A DNA stretch of 64,000 bases from Lascolabacillus massiliensis (GCF_001282625.1 NZ_CTEJ01000001.1:868001-932000), one strand, 5' to 3'. Positions 1 to 9,315 are shown, counted from the first letter of the stretch. Numbers and translations: made by a program. Notes: generated from the letters alone by a model not told the origin.

Positions 1-972
1 TCTTTCCAGTGAATTAGGTGAGGTTGATTCATTGAAAAGTTTATTTGCCTCTTTAGCCCATTCAAATGCTTCTACCATATTGTCTAACATTTCATAGGCA
101 AGAGCTATATTACTTGCTGCTTTAGCTTTTGAAGTTTTGTTTGATTGTAAATTATAAAACGATTCCCATTTAATTATAGCATTATTCCAGTCTGCAACTT
201 TAGCATAAGTTTCACCTTCACGCATATATTTATTCGGCATTGTATAATACCACCTGTCTTGCATTTCCCAATGAGGAGCAAAAACATTGCTCATTTTTTC
301 TGCTGCATGGATTGCTAATAACTTCATCGCCTCTTCTCTTGAAGGCAGTTTTACTTCTGTAAACATTATATTATCCTGCAGATCAAAACCTTCCCAATAT
401 AGACTGTCTGTGTATTGAACAGCAGGTATTTTCCCATTCATTGTAGGTAAATATACGCGGATTATTGAATAAATCTTACCCTTCAAATCAGCATATGTAG
501 ATCCAAACTGTCTGAAATGCTCTCTCTTATTTGTTTCAATAATAAGCTTATCAAGAGATATAACAGCATCTGATCTTGTTTCACTTTTAATTTCATTCAT
601 CCTTTCAGGAGATAGGGGTTTCTCCATAAAAAAATCAGAATCTTCTCTCAGAGGTTTACTATAATATGTTACACGCTGATAATAATCTGCCTCATCAAGA
701 AATTGAGTTAGAGCTTCTGTATAGAAAATTGCTATACTGTCGGATGAAGCTTTTTCTCTTTCTGTACTATTGCTACCTAACTTAATTAGATCATGACCGA
801 TTTCATCTGGCTGCTGAACAACATTATTTACGACGGCTACTCTTAGAATATTATCAGGAAGATTTACCTGAGCCGGCTCAAGTGTTTCCACTGTTAAATA
901 TTTCAAGCCTGAGCAGCTTGAAAGCAAAATACCTATGATTGAAAATAAAATATAGTGAGAAATCTTTTTCAT
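1..972 (-). CDS. DUF6340-type lipoprotein, partial (C-terminus beyond window)
   Basis: Reading the minus strand from an ATG at 972 gives 324 open codons that run off the left edge. The product begins with a lipoprotein signal (MKKISHYILF, then a hydrophobic run ending LLSSC, lipidated Cys about residue 20), so it should be membrane-anchored. A mixed alpha/beta region follows, and the visible C-terminal part is rich in Ala/Tyr/Trp helices (AKVADWNNAIIKWE, AKAASNIALAYEML) that look like TPR-type repeats. This matches my memory of the DUF6340 lipoproteins of Bacteroidales, whose function is unknown. It is divergent from the etf operon. Family assignment is moderately sure; the reading frame is certain. 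Confidence 0.8.
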   Translation of the reverse strand, partial: MKKISHYILFSIIGILLSSCSGLKYLTVETLEPAQVNLPDNILRVAVVNNVVQQPDEIGHDLIKLGSNSTEREKASSDSIAIFYTEALTQFLDEADYYQRVTYYSKPLREDSDFFMEKPLSPERMNEIKSETRSDAVISLDKLIIETNKREHFRQFGSTYADLKGKIYSIIRVYLPTMNGKIPAVQYTDSLYWEGFDLQDNIMFTEVKLPSREEAMKLLAIHAAEKMSNVFAPHWEMQDRWYYTMPNKYMREGETYAKVADWNNAIIKWESFYNLQSNKTSKAKAASNIALAYEMLDNMVEAFEWAKEANKLFNESTSPNSLER

Positions 973-1009
973 ATTATCTGTTGATCTGTTAAGCACAAAA
1001 AGAATACAA

Positions 1010-1017
1010 CAAATATA
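1010..1017 (-). promoter_or_regulatory. Bacteroidota -7 promoter box for the DUF6340 gene
   Basis: The minus strand reads TATATTTG, matching TAnnTTTG, about 40 bases before the ATG at 972. No clear -33 TTTG is seen, so this is a motif-based call. Confidence 0.4.
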
Positions 1018-1178
1018 TCACATTTAATTAACATATTTGTTGAAGTAAAGGTTTTTGTAATCAGGTATAGATTATTTATAATATTTCTAACCTGATAAAT
1101 TGTTATTTTTCTTCGCACTTTGCTTTAATTTTAACTGATTTATATCATCAAAAGAACATTATGAAAAGTGATTTTTTG

Positions 1179-1186
1179 TATATTTG
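1179..1186 (+). promoter_or_regulatory. Bacteroidota -7 promoter box for etfB operon
   Basis: TATATTTG fits TAnnTTTG and lies 40 bases before the ATG at 1226. A TTG at 1184 in the etfB frame lies inside this box, which argues against that upstream start. Confidence 0.5.
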
Positions 1187-1225
1187 TACTTTTATGAAAA
1201 ACTTATAATTGAAACAATCTTAAAG

Positions 1226-2098
1226 ATGGCATTTAACATTATTGTGTTGGCTAAGCAGGTCCCCGACACCCGCAACGTTGGGAAGGATGCTATGAAAGCC
1301 GATGGTACAGTGAACAGAGCTGCATTGCCAGCAATTTTTAATCCCGAAGATCTCAATGCGCTCGAACAGGCTCTTGAAGTAAAAGATCGTTTTCCCGGAA
1401 CAAAAATTACTATTCTTACAATGGGACCGGGGCGTGCAGCAGACATCTTGCGCGAAGGGCTTTTTAGAGGAGCAGATGATGGAGTACTATTAACAGACAG
1501 AGCTTTTGCAGGTGCAGATACTTTAGCAACCTCTTATGCTTTATCTATGGCAATTAGAAAAATAGGGAAATTTGATCTTATATTTTCTGGTCGTCAAGCA
1601 ATAGATGGAGATACCGCTCAAGTAGGACCACAAGTTGCTGAAAAATTAGGCATTCCTCAAATTACATATGCTGAGAGTATTGAAAATATAGAAGAAAAAA
1701 GCATAAGAATTAAACGCAGATTAGATAACGGAGTAGAAATTGTTGAATGTCCTCTTCCGGTTCTCATTACTGTAAACGGTTCTGCGCGTTCATGCAGACC
1801 AAGAAATGCTAAGTTGTTGCTTAAGTACAAACATGCAAAAACAGTTACAGAACGTCAGGTTCAAAATCTAGATTATATCGATATTTATGATAGTCGCCCA
1901 TTCCTAAATCTAACCGAATGGAGTGTGGCAGATGTTGAAGCTGATCCTGTTCAGTGTGGATTATCAGGCTCACCTACTAAAGTAAAGAAGACAGAGAATG
2001 TTGTCTTTCAAACTAAGGAGAGTAAACATATATCCGACAGCGATTTTGAAATAGAAGAACTAATAAAAGAACTTTTAGAAAATCACACAATTGGCTGA
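1226..2098 (+). CDS. etfB: Electron transfer flavoprotein subunit beta (FixA/EtfB family)
   Basis: The 290-residue product begins MAFNIIVLAKQVPDT, the typical EtfB start, and carries the conserved core DGDTAQVGPQVAE about 120 residues in. EtfB pairs with EtfA to hold FAD and an AMP or second FAD, passing electrons between acyl-CoA dehydrogenases and other redox partners in the cytoplasm. I chose ATG 1226 rather than the TTG at 1184 because family proteins start here and the promoter box overlaps the TTG. It is followed at 50 bases by etfA and then an acyl-CoA dehydrogenase, so the three form one electron-transfer operon. Whether this Etf bifurcates electrons cannot be decided by eye. Confidence 0.95.
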   Translation: MAFNIIVLAKQVPDTRNVGKDAMKADGTVNRAALPAIFNPEDLNALEQALEVKDRFPGTKITILTMGPGRAADILREGLFRGADDGVLLTDRAFAGADTLATSYALSMAIRKIGKFDLIFSGRQAIDGDTAQVGPQVAEKLGIPQITYAESIENIEEKSIRIKRRLDNGVEIVECPLPVLITVNGSARSCRPRNAKLLLKYKHAKTVTERQVQNLDYIDIYDSRPFLNLTEWSVADVEADPVQCGLSGSPTKVKKTENVVFQTKESKHISDSDFEIEELIKELLENHTIG

Positions 2099-2148
2099 GC
2101 AAAGAGTTTAATTAGTAAAAAAATCAGAAAACTATAGAAAAAGTAAGA

Positions 2149-3168
2149 ATGAATAACTTATTTGTATATTTAGAGATTGAAGATGGCATAGTAGCTGATG
2201 TCAGCCTGGAACTGTTAACCAAAGGGCGTTCCCTTGCAAATCAACTTGGGTGCAAGGTTGAAGCAATTGCTGCCGGTATTAATCTCGAGAAAGTGGGAGA
2301 ACAGATTTTCCCTTATGGCGTTGATGTGCTGCATGTTTTTGATGATGAGCGACTAGCACCCTACACAACCTTGCCGCATACATCAATTTTAGTGAAACTT
2401 TTTAAAGAAGAACAACCTCAGATTTGTCTTTTAGGAGCAACTATAATTGGTAGAGATTTAGGTCCTCGCGTTTCATCCTCTTTAGGTAGTGGTCTAACTG
2501 CCGACTGCACTTCACTTGAGATTGGTAATCATGAAAACAAAAAAGAGGGTAAAGTATATGAGAATTTACTTTATCAGATAAGGCCTGCATTCGGCGGAAA
2601 TATTGTAGCAAATATAGTAAATCCGGATCATCGTCCTCAAATGGCAACGGTAAGGGAAGGTGTAATGAAAAAAGAGATCTTCGATCCATTCTATAAGGGC
2701 GAAACAATTAAATATGATGTAAATGATTATGTAAATGATAAAGATCTAATTGTAAAAATAATCGACCGTCATATAGAGAAGTCAAAAGTTAATATCAAGA
2801 ATTCTCCAATAATAGTATCCGGAGGTTATGGAGTTGGATCTAAAGAGAACTTCGATTTACTTTATAAACTTGCTGATTTACTTGGTGCCGAAGTAGGAGC
2901 TTCAAGAGCAGCAGTTGATGCAGGATTTGCTGAACATGAACGTCAAATTGGACAAACGGGTGTTACAGTTCGTCCTAAGGTATACATAGCATGCGGAATT
3001 TCTGGTCAGATACAGCATATTGCCGGTATGCAAGAGAGCTCCATCATTATTTCTATAAATAATGATCCAAGTGCACCTATTAATTCGATTGCAGATTATG
3101 TTATTACAGGTGAAGTTGAAAACGTCATCCCTAAGATGATTAAATATTATAAGAAAAACAGTAAGTAA
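2149..3168 (+). CDS. etfA: Electron transfer flavoprotein subunit alpha (FixB/EtfA family)
   Basis: The 339-residue protein has the EtfA layout: an N-terminal alpha/beta domain and a C-terminal FAD-binding domain. Visible FAD-domain motifs are VSGGYGVGSKENF, ASRAAVDAGF, GQTGVTVRPKVYIACGISG and SIIISINNDPSAPI, all standard for EtfA. Its partner etfB ends 50 bases upstream and the acyl-CoA dehydrogenase starts 49 bases downstream. Length is slightly above the usual 310-330 residues, but nothing is missing. Confidence 0.95.
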   Translation: MNNLFVYLEIEDGIVADVSLELLTKGRSLANQLGCKVEAIAAGINLEKVGEQIFPYGVDVLHVFDDERLAPYTTLPHTSILVKLFKEEQPQICLLGATIIGRDLGPRVSSSLGSGLTADCTSLEIGNHENKKEGKVYENLLYQIRPAFGGNIVANIVNPDHRPQMATVREGVMKKEIFDPFYKGETIKYDVNDYVNDKDLIVKIIDRHIEKSKVNIKNSPIIVSGGYGVGSKENFDLLYKLADLLGAEVGASRAAVDAGFAEHERQIGQTGVTVRPKVYIACGISGQIQHIAGMQESSIIISINNDPSAPINSIADYVITGEVENVIPKMIKYYKKNSK

Positions 3169-3217
3169 GAAAACCTAAATCTTACCTTAGAAATAAGAAA
3201 TTGAACAAAAAACAAAT

Positions 3218-4945
3218 ATGGCAAACTTTTATACAGATACACCACAATTTCGTCACTATCTTCAGCACCCACTTATGAAGAGAATTGTGGAACTGAGAGA
3301 GAGAAATTACACTGAAAGCGAAACATACGATCACGCACCAATTGACTTTGAAGATGCAATGGACAGTTACGACAAAGTACTTGAGGTAGTTGGAGAAATA
3401 TGTGGAGAAGTAATTGATCCAAATGCTGAAGAGGTAGATCACACTGGTCCCACTGTTTCAGATGGAAGGGTAACTTATGCAACCAATACACAAGAAAATC
3501 TTGATGTGCTTATTAAAGCTGAGCTTATGGGGATGCGTTTCGGACGCAAATATGGTGGACTAAATTTTCCTATGGTCCCTTATATGATGAGTGCAGACAT
3601 AGTAAGTCGTGCTGATGCCAGTTTTCAGAATATATGGATGTTGCAGGACTGTGGTGAAACAATCTACGAATTTGGAGACGAAGCGCAAAAAGATAAATAT
3701 ATATCTCGTGTAGTCAAAGGAGAAACCATGTCTATGGACCTAACTGAGCCAGATGCAGGTTCTGATTTGCAGGCAGTAATGCTAAAGGCTACATATAACG
3801 AGAAAGAAGATCAATGGTATCTGAATGGTGTTAAGCGATTTATCACAAACGGTGATGCTGATATTCATCTGGTGTTAGCCCGTTCGGAAGATGGCACTAA
3901 AGATGCACGTGGTTTATCAATGTTTATTTACGACAAAAACAGCGGAGGTGTTAATGTACGTCGTATAGAAAATAAGATGGGTATAAAGGGTGCACCAACT
4001 TGTGAACTAGTTTATAAGAATGCAAAAGCAGAGCTTGTTGGCAGTAGAAGATTAGGACTCATACGCTACGTAATGTCATTAATGAATGGCGCACGTCTGG
4101 GAATTATGGCTCAATCTGTTGGTATATCTGAAGCGGCAACACGTGAAGCATACAACTATGCAATGGAGCGTCGTCAATTTGGTAAAGCCATAATAAACTT
4201 TCCTCCTGTGTATGAAATGCTTGCAAATATGAGGGCTAAAACAGATGCTTCACGCACATTGCTTTATGAAACAAGTCGTTTTGTTGATATGTATAAAACA
4301 CTTGAGGATATTAGTAAAGAACGCAAGCTAACACCTGAAGAGAGGAATGAAATGAAATATTTTTCCCGCTTAGCTGATGCATTCACACCTCTGGGTAAAG
4401 GAATGAGCAGTGAATATGCCAATCAGAATGCTTACGATGCAATTCAGATTCATGGTGGATCAGGATATATGAAAGACTATAAGTGTGAAAGACTCTATCG
4501 AGACGCACGTATTACCAATATTTACGAAGGTACAACACAACTACAGGTTATAGCAGCTATCAGACATGTTACAACAGGTACGTACCTTCAACGAATAAAA
4601 GAATATGAAGCAATGACGGTTGTCCCTGAATTAGAGCCATTAAAGAGAACGCTTGCTGAGATGACTCAGATGTACGAACAACTCACTGAGCTAGTAACTT
4701 CACAAAAAGATGATGAATATCTTGATTTCCACGCTCGCAGGTTAGTTGATTGTGCTGCGCATATTATTTGTGGGCATCTTCTTCTTCAGGATGCTAATAA
4801 AAATCAGGATCTGTTCCGTAGAAGTGCTGAAGTATACATTCACTTTGGTCATATAGAAGTTATAAAGAACCACAAATTTATTACAGAAGCCAGAGTAGAG
4901 GATATAGCATACTATAAGCCTGCTGATCTGGCAGAAGTAAAATAG
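3218..4945 (+). CDS. Acyl-CoA dehydrogenase (Etf-linked)
   Basis: A 575-residue flavoprotein, longer than the classical ~380-residue short-chain enzymes because of an N-terminal extension and an added C-terminal helical segment. The FAD/substrate motif MDLTEPDAGSD (about 173-183), ERRQFGKAI (about 317-325), IHGGSGYMKDY (about 411-421) and NIYEGTTQLQ (about 434-443) are all present. By family comparison Glu437 in YEGT is the catalytic base that takes the alpha proton from the acyl-CoA. It sits directly after etfBA, so EtfAB is the likely electron acceptor. Substrate chain length cannot be read; butyryl- or other short acyl-CoA in amino-acid fermentation is an inference. Confidence 0.93.
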   Translation: MANFYTDTPQFRHYLQHPLMKRIVELRERNYTESETYDHAPIDFEDAMDSYDKVLEVVGEICGEVIDPNAEEVDHTGPTVSDGRVTYATNTQENLDVLIKAELMGMRFGRKYGGLNFPMVPYMMSADIVSRADASFQNIWMLQDCGETIYEFGDEAQKDKYISRVVKGETMSMDLTEPDAGSDLQAVMLKATYNEKEDQWYLNGVKRFITNGDADIHLVLARSEDGTKDARGLSMFIYDKNSGGVNVRRIENKMGIKGAPTCELVYKNAKAELVGSRRLGLIRYVMSLMNGARLGIMAQSVGISEAATREAYNYAMERRQFGKAIINFPPVYEMLANMRAKTDASRTLLYETSRFVDMYKTLEDISKERKLTPEERNEMKYFSRLADAFTPLGKGMSSEYANQNAYDAIQIHGGSGYMKDYKCERLYRDARITNIYEGTTQLQVIAAIRHVTTGTYLQRIKEYEAMTVVPELEPLKRTLAEMTQMYEQLTELVTSQKDDEYLDFHARRLVDCAAHIICGHLLLQDANKNQDLFRRSAEVYIHFGHIEVIKNHKFITEARVEDIAYYKPADLAEVK

Positions 4946-4978
4946 ATTAACTGTTTTAAACAGTTAAATTAAATATAA

Positions 4979-5012
4979 GGGGCAACAATTAAGTTTGCCC
5001 CTTTTTATTTTT
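4979..5012 (+). terminator. Intrinsic terminator after acyl-CoA dehydrogenase
   Basis: GGGGCAA (4979-4985) pairs with TTGCCCC (4995-5001) across a 9-base loop and is followed by a T-rich run. It closes the etf operon. Confidence 0.85.
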
Positions 5013-5180
5013 TCAACACTCTATATGCTGCAGTACGATATGTTTTTTTTATTTCTCTTTCTTGGAATTAGAATTTATTTTGTTTTTCTTTGTTACAGAT
5101 AAATAACAAACGCAAAAATTAATAGCCTATAAGTCCTCTTTACACAATTAAATTTTACATAACAATTTAATAAGTAAAGC

Positions 5181-5774
5181 ATGGATATTTATTCTAAAAT
5201 GTCCGATGAGGAACTGGTAGTTTCTTATTCAGAGGGCAATGATATAGCGTTTGACACTCTATTAAACAGGCACAAACAATTAGTTTACAACTACATTTAT
5301 CACACTGTTAGAGATAACGGTCTGGCAGAAGATATATTCCAGGATACCTTTATCAAAGCAATAATAACAATTAAGCAGGGTAAATATACTGAATCAGGCA
5401 GATTTAAATCATGGATAATGCGAATTGCTCATAATCTTATTATCGACCATTTCAGGCAGAAAAAGAATGAGAAAATTATCTCCAATGATGAGAATGAGGC
5501 TGACTTGTTTAACAATCCCTCTTTCTGCGAGGAAACTATCGAATCAAAGATGGTTAAAACGCAAGTACTTGAGGATGTTAAGAGACTTATATGTTATCTG
5601 CCGGAACAACAGCGTGAAGTATTGGAGATGCGTTATTATAAGGATTTAAGTTTTAAAGAAATTGCAGATATAACCGGTGTAAGTATAAACACAGCACTTG
5701 GTCGGATGCGGTATGCAATTTTAAATATCCGAAAAATGGCAACTGACAACCGTATGATACTAACAATAAACTAG
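5181..5774 (+). CDS. RNA polymerase ECF-type sigma-70 factor
   Basis: A 197-residue sigma-70 family protein. Region 2 is visible at FQDTFIKAI and SWIMRIAHNLIIDHFR (core binding and -10 recognition); region 4 at LPEQQREVLEMRYYKDLSFKEIA followed by a helix-turn-helix (VSINTALGRMRYA). Regions 1 and 3 are absent, as in ECF sigmas. No FecR-like or other anti-sigma gene adjoins it, so it is an orphan ECF, probably controlled by expression or an unlinked partner. It stands alone between two terminators. The target regulon is unknown. Confidence 0.93.
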   Translation: MDIYSKMSDEELVVSYSEGNDIAFDTLLNRHKQLVYNYIYHTVRDNGLAEDIFQDTFIKAIITIKQGKYTESGRFKSWIMRIAHNLIIDHFRQKKNEKIISNDENEADLFNNPSFCEETIESKMVKTQVLEDVKRLICYLPEQQREVLEMRYYKDLSFKEIADITGVSINTALGRMRYAILNIRKMATDNRMILTIN

Positions 5775-5821
5775 ATACAGATAATAATTTACCAATACAA
5801 AATCTAAATCTAATTCATAAA

Positions 5822-5850
5822 AAAAGCCCCTTTTTACAGGGGCTTTTAAT
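5822..5850 (+). terminator. Intrinsic terminator after the ECF sigma gene
   Basis: AAAAGCCCC (5822-5830) pairs with GGGGCTTTT (5839-5847) with an 8-base loop. The stem ends in A/T runs on both sides, so it can work in both directions. Confidence 0.85.
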
Positions 5851-6757
5851 TATATGGAAGGAGTTCTCTTCTTTTTGCACATTCAGCGCAAATTATGAAG
5901 ATGTATTCAATTCTTTAGAATTTCTCGAAAATCTAAGATTAGAAATTGAACTTTGAGGTTCAATACTTATCTGTGAGCGGATACTTCAGAATTCAGATAC
6001 TTCTAATTACTTCCTAATCAGTGTTTGAAGCTGATTAAACAGTTATGAGAAGTATTATATATCATTCGGATCGATAACAATTAATCGTTTGATAATAAAT
6101 TTCTAAATTGTGAAGCAGAATGAATTATACTAATGTAAAATAATATTCAGCTTAGAATTTATTACTGTCGTTTTCTCCCAATAATGAGATAAGTACGAGT
6201 TTGTAATATATTCTAATTTTCGATTTACTCAAAGAACTTACAAACAGCTATTTATACTTTTGATATAAAACAAAACTTTTTAAATCCTATAGTGCATCTC
6301 AAGCCAAAAACAACTGTAGTTACAAGTTCACAATTGCAATAGATTTTTTATTCAGTCCATACGTATTAAACTTTTCAGTTTATTACTTCATAAACATTGG
6401 AGATTGAACAAATATTATATCCATCACTGGATAAATACTTTTATTCATCTCTAGAATAAGAATCTAACTGATTTGTACAAAATGTCAAAGAACTCCTATT
6501 TCTTTTGAATATAAACGAACTCATTATCGTTTTTGTTCATGGCAAATATAATATTTATACAAAATATAAAGCAAATATTTTTACTTGTAATTATAAACAA
6601 CATATAAACAGGTTGTTAACAACATATCAACAAGTTATCAACAAGCCCCTTCAAATCGTTTACAGGACTCACATCAATCGAGAATAAGTATCATATTAAT
6701 TAAGATTAATACTCAAATCAAATGAAATATAACCACAACTAAAATATAATGAAGACT
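5851..6757. other. Gene-free AT-rich stretch with DnaA-box-like repeats
   Basis: About 900 bases without a convincing gene. The only open frame above 50 codons (6505-6687) has no family resemblance and poor codon use. Near the right end is a run of related 11-bp units: TTGTTAACAA (6613-6622), ATATCAACA (6624-6632) and TTATCAACA (6635-6643). The last differs by one base from the DnaA box TTATCCACA. A short inverted pair, GGAGTTCT near 5860 and AGAACTCC near 6490, brackets most of the stretch. The flanking genes converge on this region. Confidence 0.5.
6613..6645. repeat. 11-bp-phased TATCAACA repeats (candidate DnaA-type sites)
   Basis: TATCAACA occurs at 6625-6632 and 6636-6643, exactly 11 bp apart, each followed by AG, with a related palindrome TTGTTAACAA just before. 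The spacing puts the sites on one face of the helix. TTATCAACA is a known variant-type DnaA box; actual DnaA binding is inference. Confidence 0.35.
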
Positions 6758-7108
6758 TTATTTTGCTACTGTAGAGGTTAACTGCAAACCTATTATTGAT
6801 AATATAAGTGTACTAAGAAAAAAGATTCTCCAAAATGTAACAGGTTCTTTGAAGACTAATATTCCAAGCACAACTGTTCCCACTGCACCAATTCCAGCCC
6901 AAACAGCATAAGCTGTACCTGTGGGAATAGGATGTTCACCACCCATCGATTTAAAAAGTAGCAACATACTTAAAGAAACAAATAGGATAAAGGCAATTAA
7001 CCACCCTAACATATCTTTACCGGTGGTTTGCTGCATCTTTCCAAGACTTAAGGCAAAGAGGGATTCAAATATGCCACCAATAATTAAAATTACCCAATTC
7101 AAGTTCAT
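6758..7108 (-). CDS. Small multidrug resistance family exporter (Gdx/SugE-like)
   Basis: A 116-residue protein with four hydrophobic segments, the SMR size and layout. It keeps the essential membrane glutamate of the family (Glu15 in GGIFES) and the signature GTAYAVWAGIGAVGT in helix 3. SMR proteins work as antiparallel dimers exchanging protons for cations. The sequence around Glu15 (G-G-x-F-E) resembles the guanidinium exporters (Gdx, formerly SugE) more than the polyaromatic drug exporters, but I cannot separate the two safely. It is a single gene with its own promoter at 7147-7154. Confidence 0.88.
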   Translation of the reverse strand: MNLNWVILIIGGIFESLFALSLGKMQQTTGKDMLGWLIAFILFVSLSMLLLFKSMGGEHPIPTGTAYAVWAGIGAVGTVVLGILVFKEPVTFWRIFFLSTLILSIIGLQLTSTVAK

Positions 7109-7146
7109 ATTGAAGTTATTAACTGATTACTATTATATTAATCATG

Positions 7147-7154
7147 CAAAGATA
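7147..7154 (-). promoter_or_regulatory. -7 promoter box for the SMR exporter
   Basis: The minus strand reads TATCTTTG, a perfect TAnnTTTG, about 40 bases before the ATG at 7108. Confidence 0.5.
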
Positions 7155-7198
7155 ATTATATAAATCTTTTTAATTTTGAAATAGTTACATACAAAAGT

Positions 7199-7224
7199 AA
7201 AAAGCCCTTCATAGGGCTTTTTAT
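7199..7224 (-). terminator. Intrinsic terminator of the carboxylase operon
   Basis: AAAAAGCCCT (7199-7208) pairs with AGGGCTTTTT (7213-7222) across TCAT. It lies 45 bases beyond the stop of the carboxyltransferase gene on the minus strand. Confidence 0.85.
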
Positions 7225-7267
7225 CCAGTACAGTGTCTTTTAGTAAAATAGTCCTGCCAATAATTTT

Positions 7268-8800
7268 CTAAGAAGGAGGATTACCATGTTTTTTTGGAGG
7301 ATTGCTTGCAGTTTTGTTAGCAGTCATTTCCAATGCCTGAATCAGTTTAAAACGTGTGTTTTCAGGAAGAATAATCTCATCGATGTAACCTTTCTCAGCT
7401 GCTCTGTATGGGTTCGAAAACAGTTCTTTATACTCATTTAGTGCATTCTGACGATCTTCTCCAACAGATGATCGGTAAAGAATATTTACTGCACCTTCTG
7501 CACCCATAACGGCAATCTCAGCATTAGGGTAGGCAAGATTGATATCTGCACCTGACTCTTTGGATGACATCACAACATAAGCGCCGCCATAAGCTTTGCG
7601 TGTGATCAAAGTTATCTTTGGAACGGTTGCCTCTACATATGCATACATAATCTTAGCACCATGACGAATAATTCCATTGTGCTCCTGATCTCTTCCCGGT
7701 AGAAATCCGGGCACATCAACAAAAGTGATTATAGGAATATCAAAACAGTCGCAGAATCGAATAAATCTTGCTGCTTTGTCAGATGCGTCAATATCAAGTA
7801 CCCCTGCCAGATAAGCTGGTTGATTTGCAACAATACCAACAGGCTTTCCTCCCATTCTTGCAAATCCAACTACTACATTTTGAGCAAATTGAGGCATTAC
7901 TTCAAAGAAATAGTTCTCATCTACAACCTCCTCAATAAGCTTTTTAATATCATAAGGTATATTTGAATCTTCAGGAATCAGTTTATGAATATCCGGAGTC
8001 TTTCGATTATTAGTATCACGAGTAGAAGTCATAGGAGGGTCCTCCATATTGTTCGATGGAAGAAAGCTAATCAGCTCTCTGATCATCATAAGAGTCTCTT
8101 CTTCATCGTTCCCAACAAAATGCGCAACACCGCTCTTTGAAGAATGTACAGAAGCACCACCTAGCTCTTCTTTTGTCAATTCCTCATGAGTAACAGTTTT
8201 TACTACATCTGGTCCAGTAACAAACATATAACTCTCATCCCTGACCATAAAAATAAAATCGGTCAATGCCGGTGAATAACAGGCACCACCGGCACAGGGA
8301 CCAAGTATTGCGGATATCTGAGGAATTACTCCTGATGATTTTACATTATTATTGAAAATCTCTGAATAGCCGCTTAGTGCCATTACACCTTCCTGAATTC
8401 TGGCACCACCTGAATCATTCAATGCAATAATCGGAGCTCCGTTTTTTAGAGCCAACTTCTGTATTTTTACAATTTTATTTGCGTTAGTTCGAGATAGGGA
8501 ACCTCCATAAACTGTAAAATCGTATGCATATACGTAAACAATTCTCCCATCAATCTTTCCATATCCTGTAACAACACCATCGCCTGGAACCCTATTATTC
8601 TGCATATTATAGTTGTGCGAGTCATGCAGTACAAACTTGTCAATTTCAACAAAAGTGTCATCGTCTAAAAGCATGTTGATTCTTTCTCGCGCTGTCTGCT
8701 TTCCGGCTTTCTTCTGTTTAGCTATGGCTTTCTCACCGCCTCCATTTTCGGCAGCTTTATCTTTTTCTTTAAAATCTTTATATATATCTTCTAAAGTCAT
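7268..8800 (-). CDS. Acyl-CoA carboxylase carboxyltransferase subunit (MmdA/PccB family)
   Basis: A 510-residue carboxyltransferase with two crotonase-like halves. Motifs seen: NDSGGARIQEGV (first acyl-CoA oxyanion loop), ILGPCAGGACYSPALTDF, VDVPGFLPGRDQEHNGIIRHGAK and KAYGGAYVVMSSK (second half). It transfers CO2 between biotin and propionyl-CoA/methylmalonyl-CoA. It ends a three-gene set with biotin carboxylase and carrier protein. No membrane decarboxylase subunit (OadB/MmdB type) is present here, so carboxylation of propionyl-CoA is the simplest reading, though an unlinked sodium-pump subunit could turn it into a decarboxylase. Confidence 0.95.
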   Translation of the reverse strand: MTLEDIYKDFKEKDKAAENGGGEKAIAKQKKAGKQTARERINMLLDDDTFVEIDKFVLHDSHNYNMQNNRVPGDGVVTGYGKIDGRIVYVYAYDFTVYGGSLSRTNANKIVKIQKLALKNGAPIIALNDSGGARIQEGVMALSGYSEIFNNNVKSSGVIPQISAILGPCAGGACYSPALTDFIFMVRDESYMFVTGPDVVKTVTHEELTKEELGGASVHSSKSGVAHFVGNDEEETLMMIRELISFLPSNNMEDPPMTSTRDTNNRKTPDIHKLIPEDSNIPYDIKKLIEEVVDENYFFEVMPQFAQNVVVGFARMGGKPVGIVANQPAYLAGVLDIDASDKAARFIRFCDCFDIPIITFVDVPGFLPGRDQEHNGIIRHGAKIMYAYVEATVPKITLITRKAYGGAYVVMSSKESGADINLAYPNAEIAVMGAEGAVNILYRSSVGEDRQNALNEYKELFSNPYRAAEKGYIDEIILPENTRFKLIQALEMTANKTASNPPKKHGNPPS

Positions 8801-8811
8801 TATAAATCTTT

Positions 8812-9315
8812 TTAATTGGTTTTAAAAGTAATGAGCAGCTGATCTCTGACTACCGAATCACCCTCTTCAATATGGATCTTCTCAACAATAGCATCCTGTG
8901 CGGCAGTATAAGTGCTCTGCATCTTCATTGCTTCTACAACAATTAGTGGATCTCCCTGTTTAACCTCCATATTTTCATACACTAAAATCTTAATCACTTT
9001 TCCTGGCATTGGAGAGATTATCGTCTCCTGTACTTCATCTGTTGAGGACTGCCTGCCTCGGAGATATTTTTTCTGAGGATTTGACAGTTCAATGTCAAAA
9101 TGACGAAAATTAGTGGTTATTGTATATTTACCATCTGAATGACTGACAGCTTCAGCATTATAAGATCTCCCTTCATGAATTATTGAACAAAATCCACTCT
9201 CTGACATTACAACATCAATATCATATATTTTTCCATCTACAGAAATCTCCACCTTATTACCATCTTTGGATATCAGTTCAACATCACGTATCCTGTTTTC
9301 AATTTTGGCTCTCAT
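8812..9315 (-). CDS. Biotin carboxyl carrier protein of acyl-CoA carboxylase
   Basis: A 167-residue protein whose last 70 residues form a biotinyl domain with EAMKM; Lys131 is the expected biotinylation site. The N-terminal ~80 residues form a small beta-rich domain seen in Bacteroidota carriers. I chose ATG 9315, whose ATGA overlaps the TGA stop of the biotin carboxylase; an upstream start at 9354 would extend 39 bases into that gene and is not needed. The carrier shuttles carboxybiotin between the two neighbouring subunits. It lies 11 bases before the carboxyltransferase start. Confidence 0.93.
   Translation of the reverse strand: MRAKIENRIRDVELISKDGNKVEISVDGKIYDIDVVMSESGFCSIIHEGRSYNAEAVSHSDGKYTITTNFRHFDIELSNPQKKYLRGRQSSTDEVQETIISPMPGKVIKILVYENMEVKQGDPLIVVEAMKMQSTYTAAQDAIVEKIHIEEGDSVVRDQLLITFKTN

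Noticed and set aside
4947-4967. Palindrome TTAACTG-N7-CAGTTAA after acyl-CoA dehydrogenase as terminator
   Set aside because: Weak A/T-rich stem without a T-run; the GC-rich hairpin at 4979-5001 is the better terminator. An operator role is not supported.
6613-6645. Phased repeats as a CRISPR array
   Set aside because: Units are about 11 bp with no unique spacers of 25-40 bases and no cas genes nearby.
6505-6687. 60-codon open frame in the 5.85-6.76 kb gap
   Set aside because: Low-complexity Asn/Ile/Tyr-rich translation, no family resemblance, and it overlaps the phased TATCAACA repeats.
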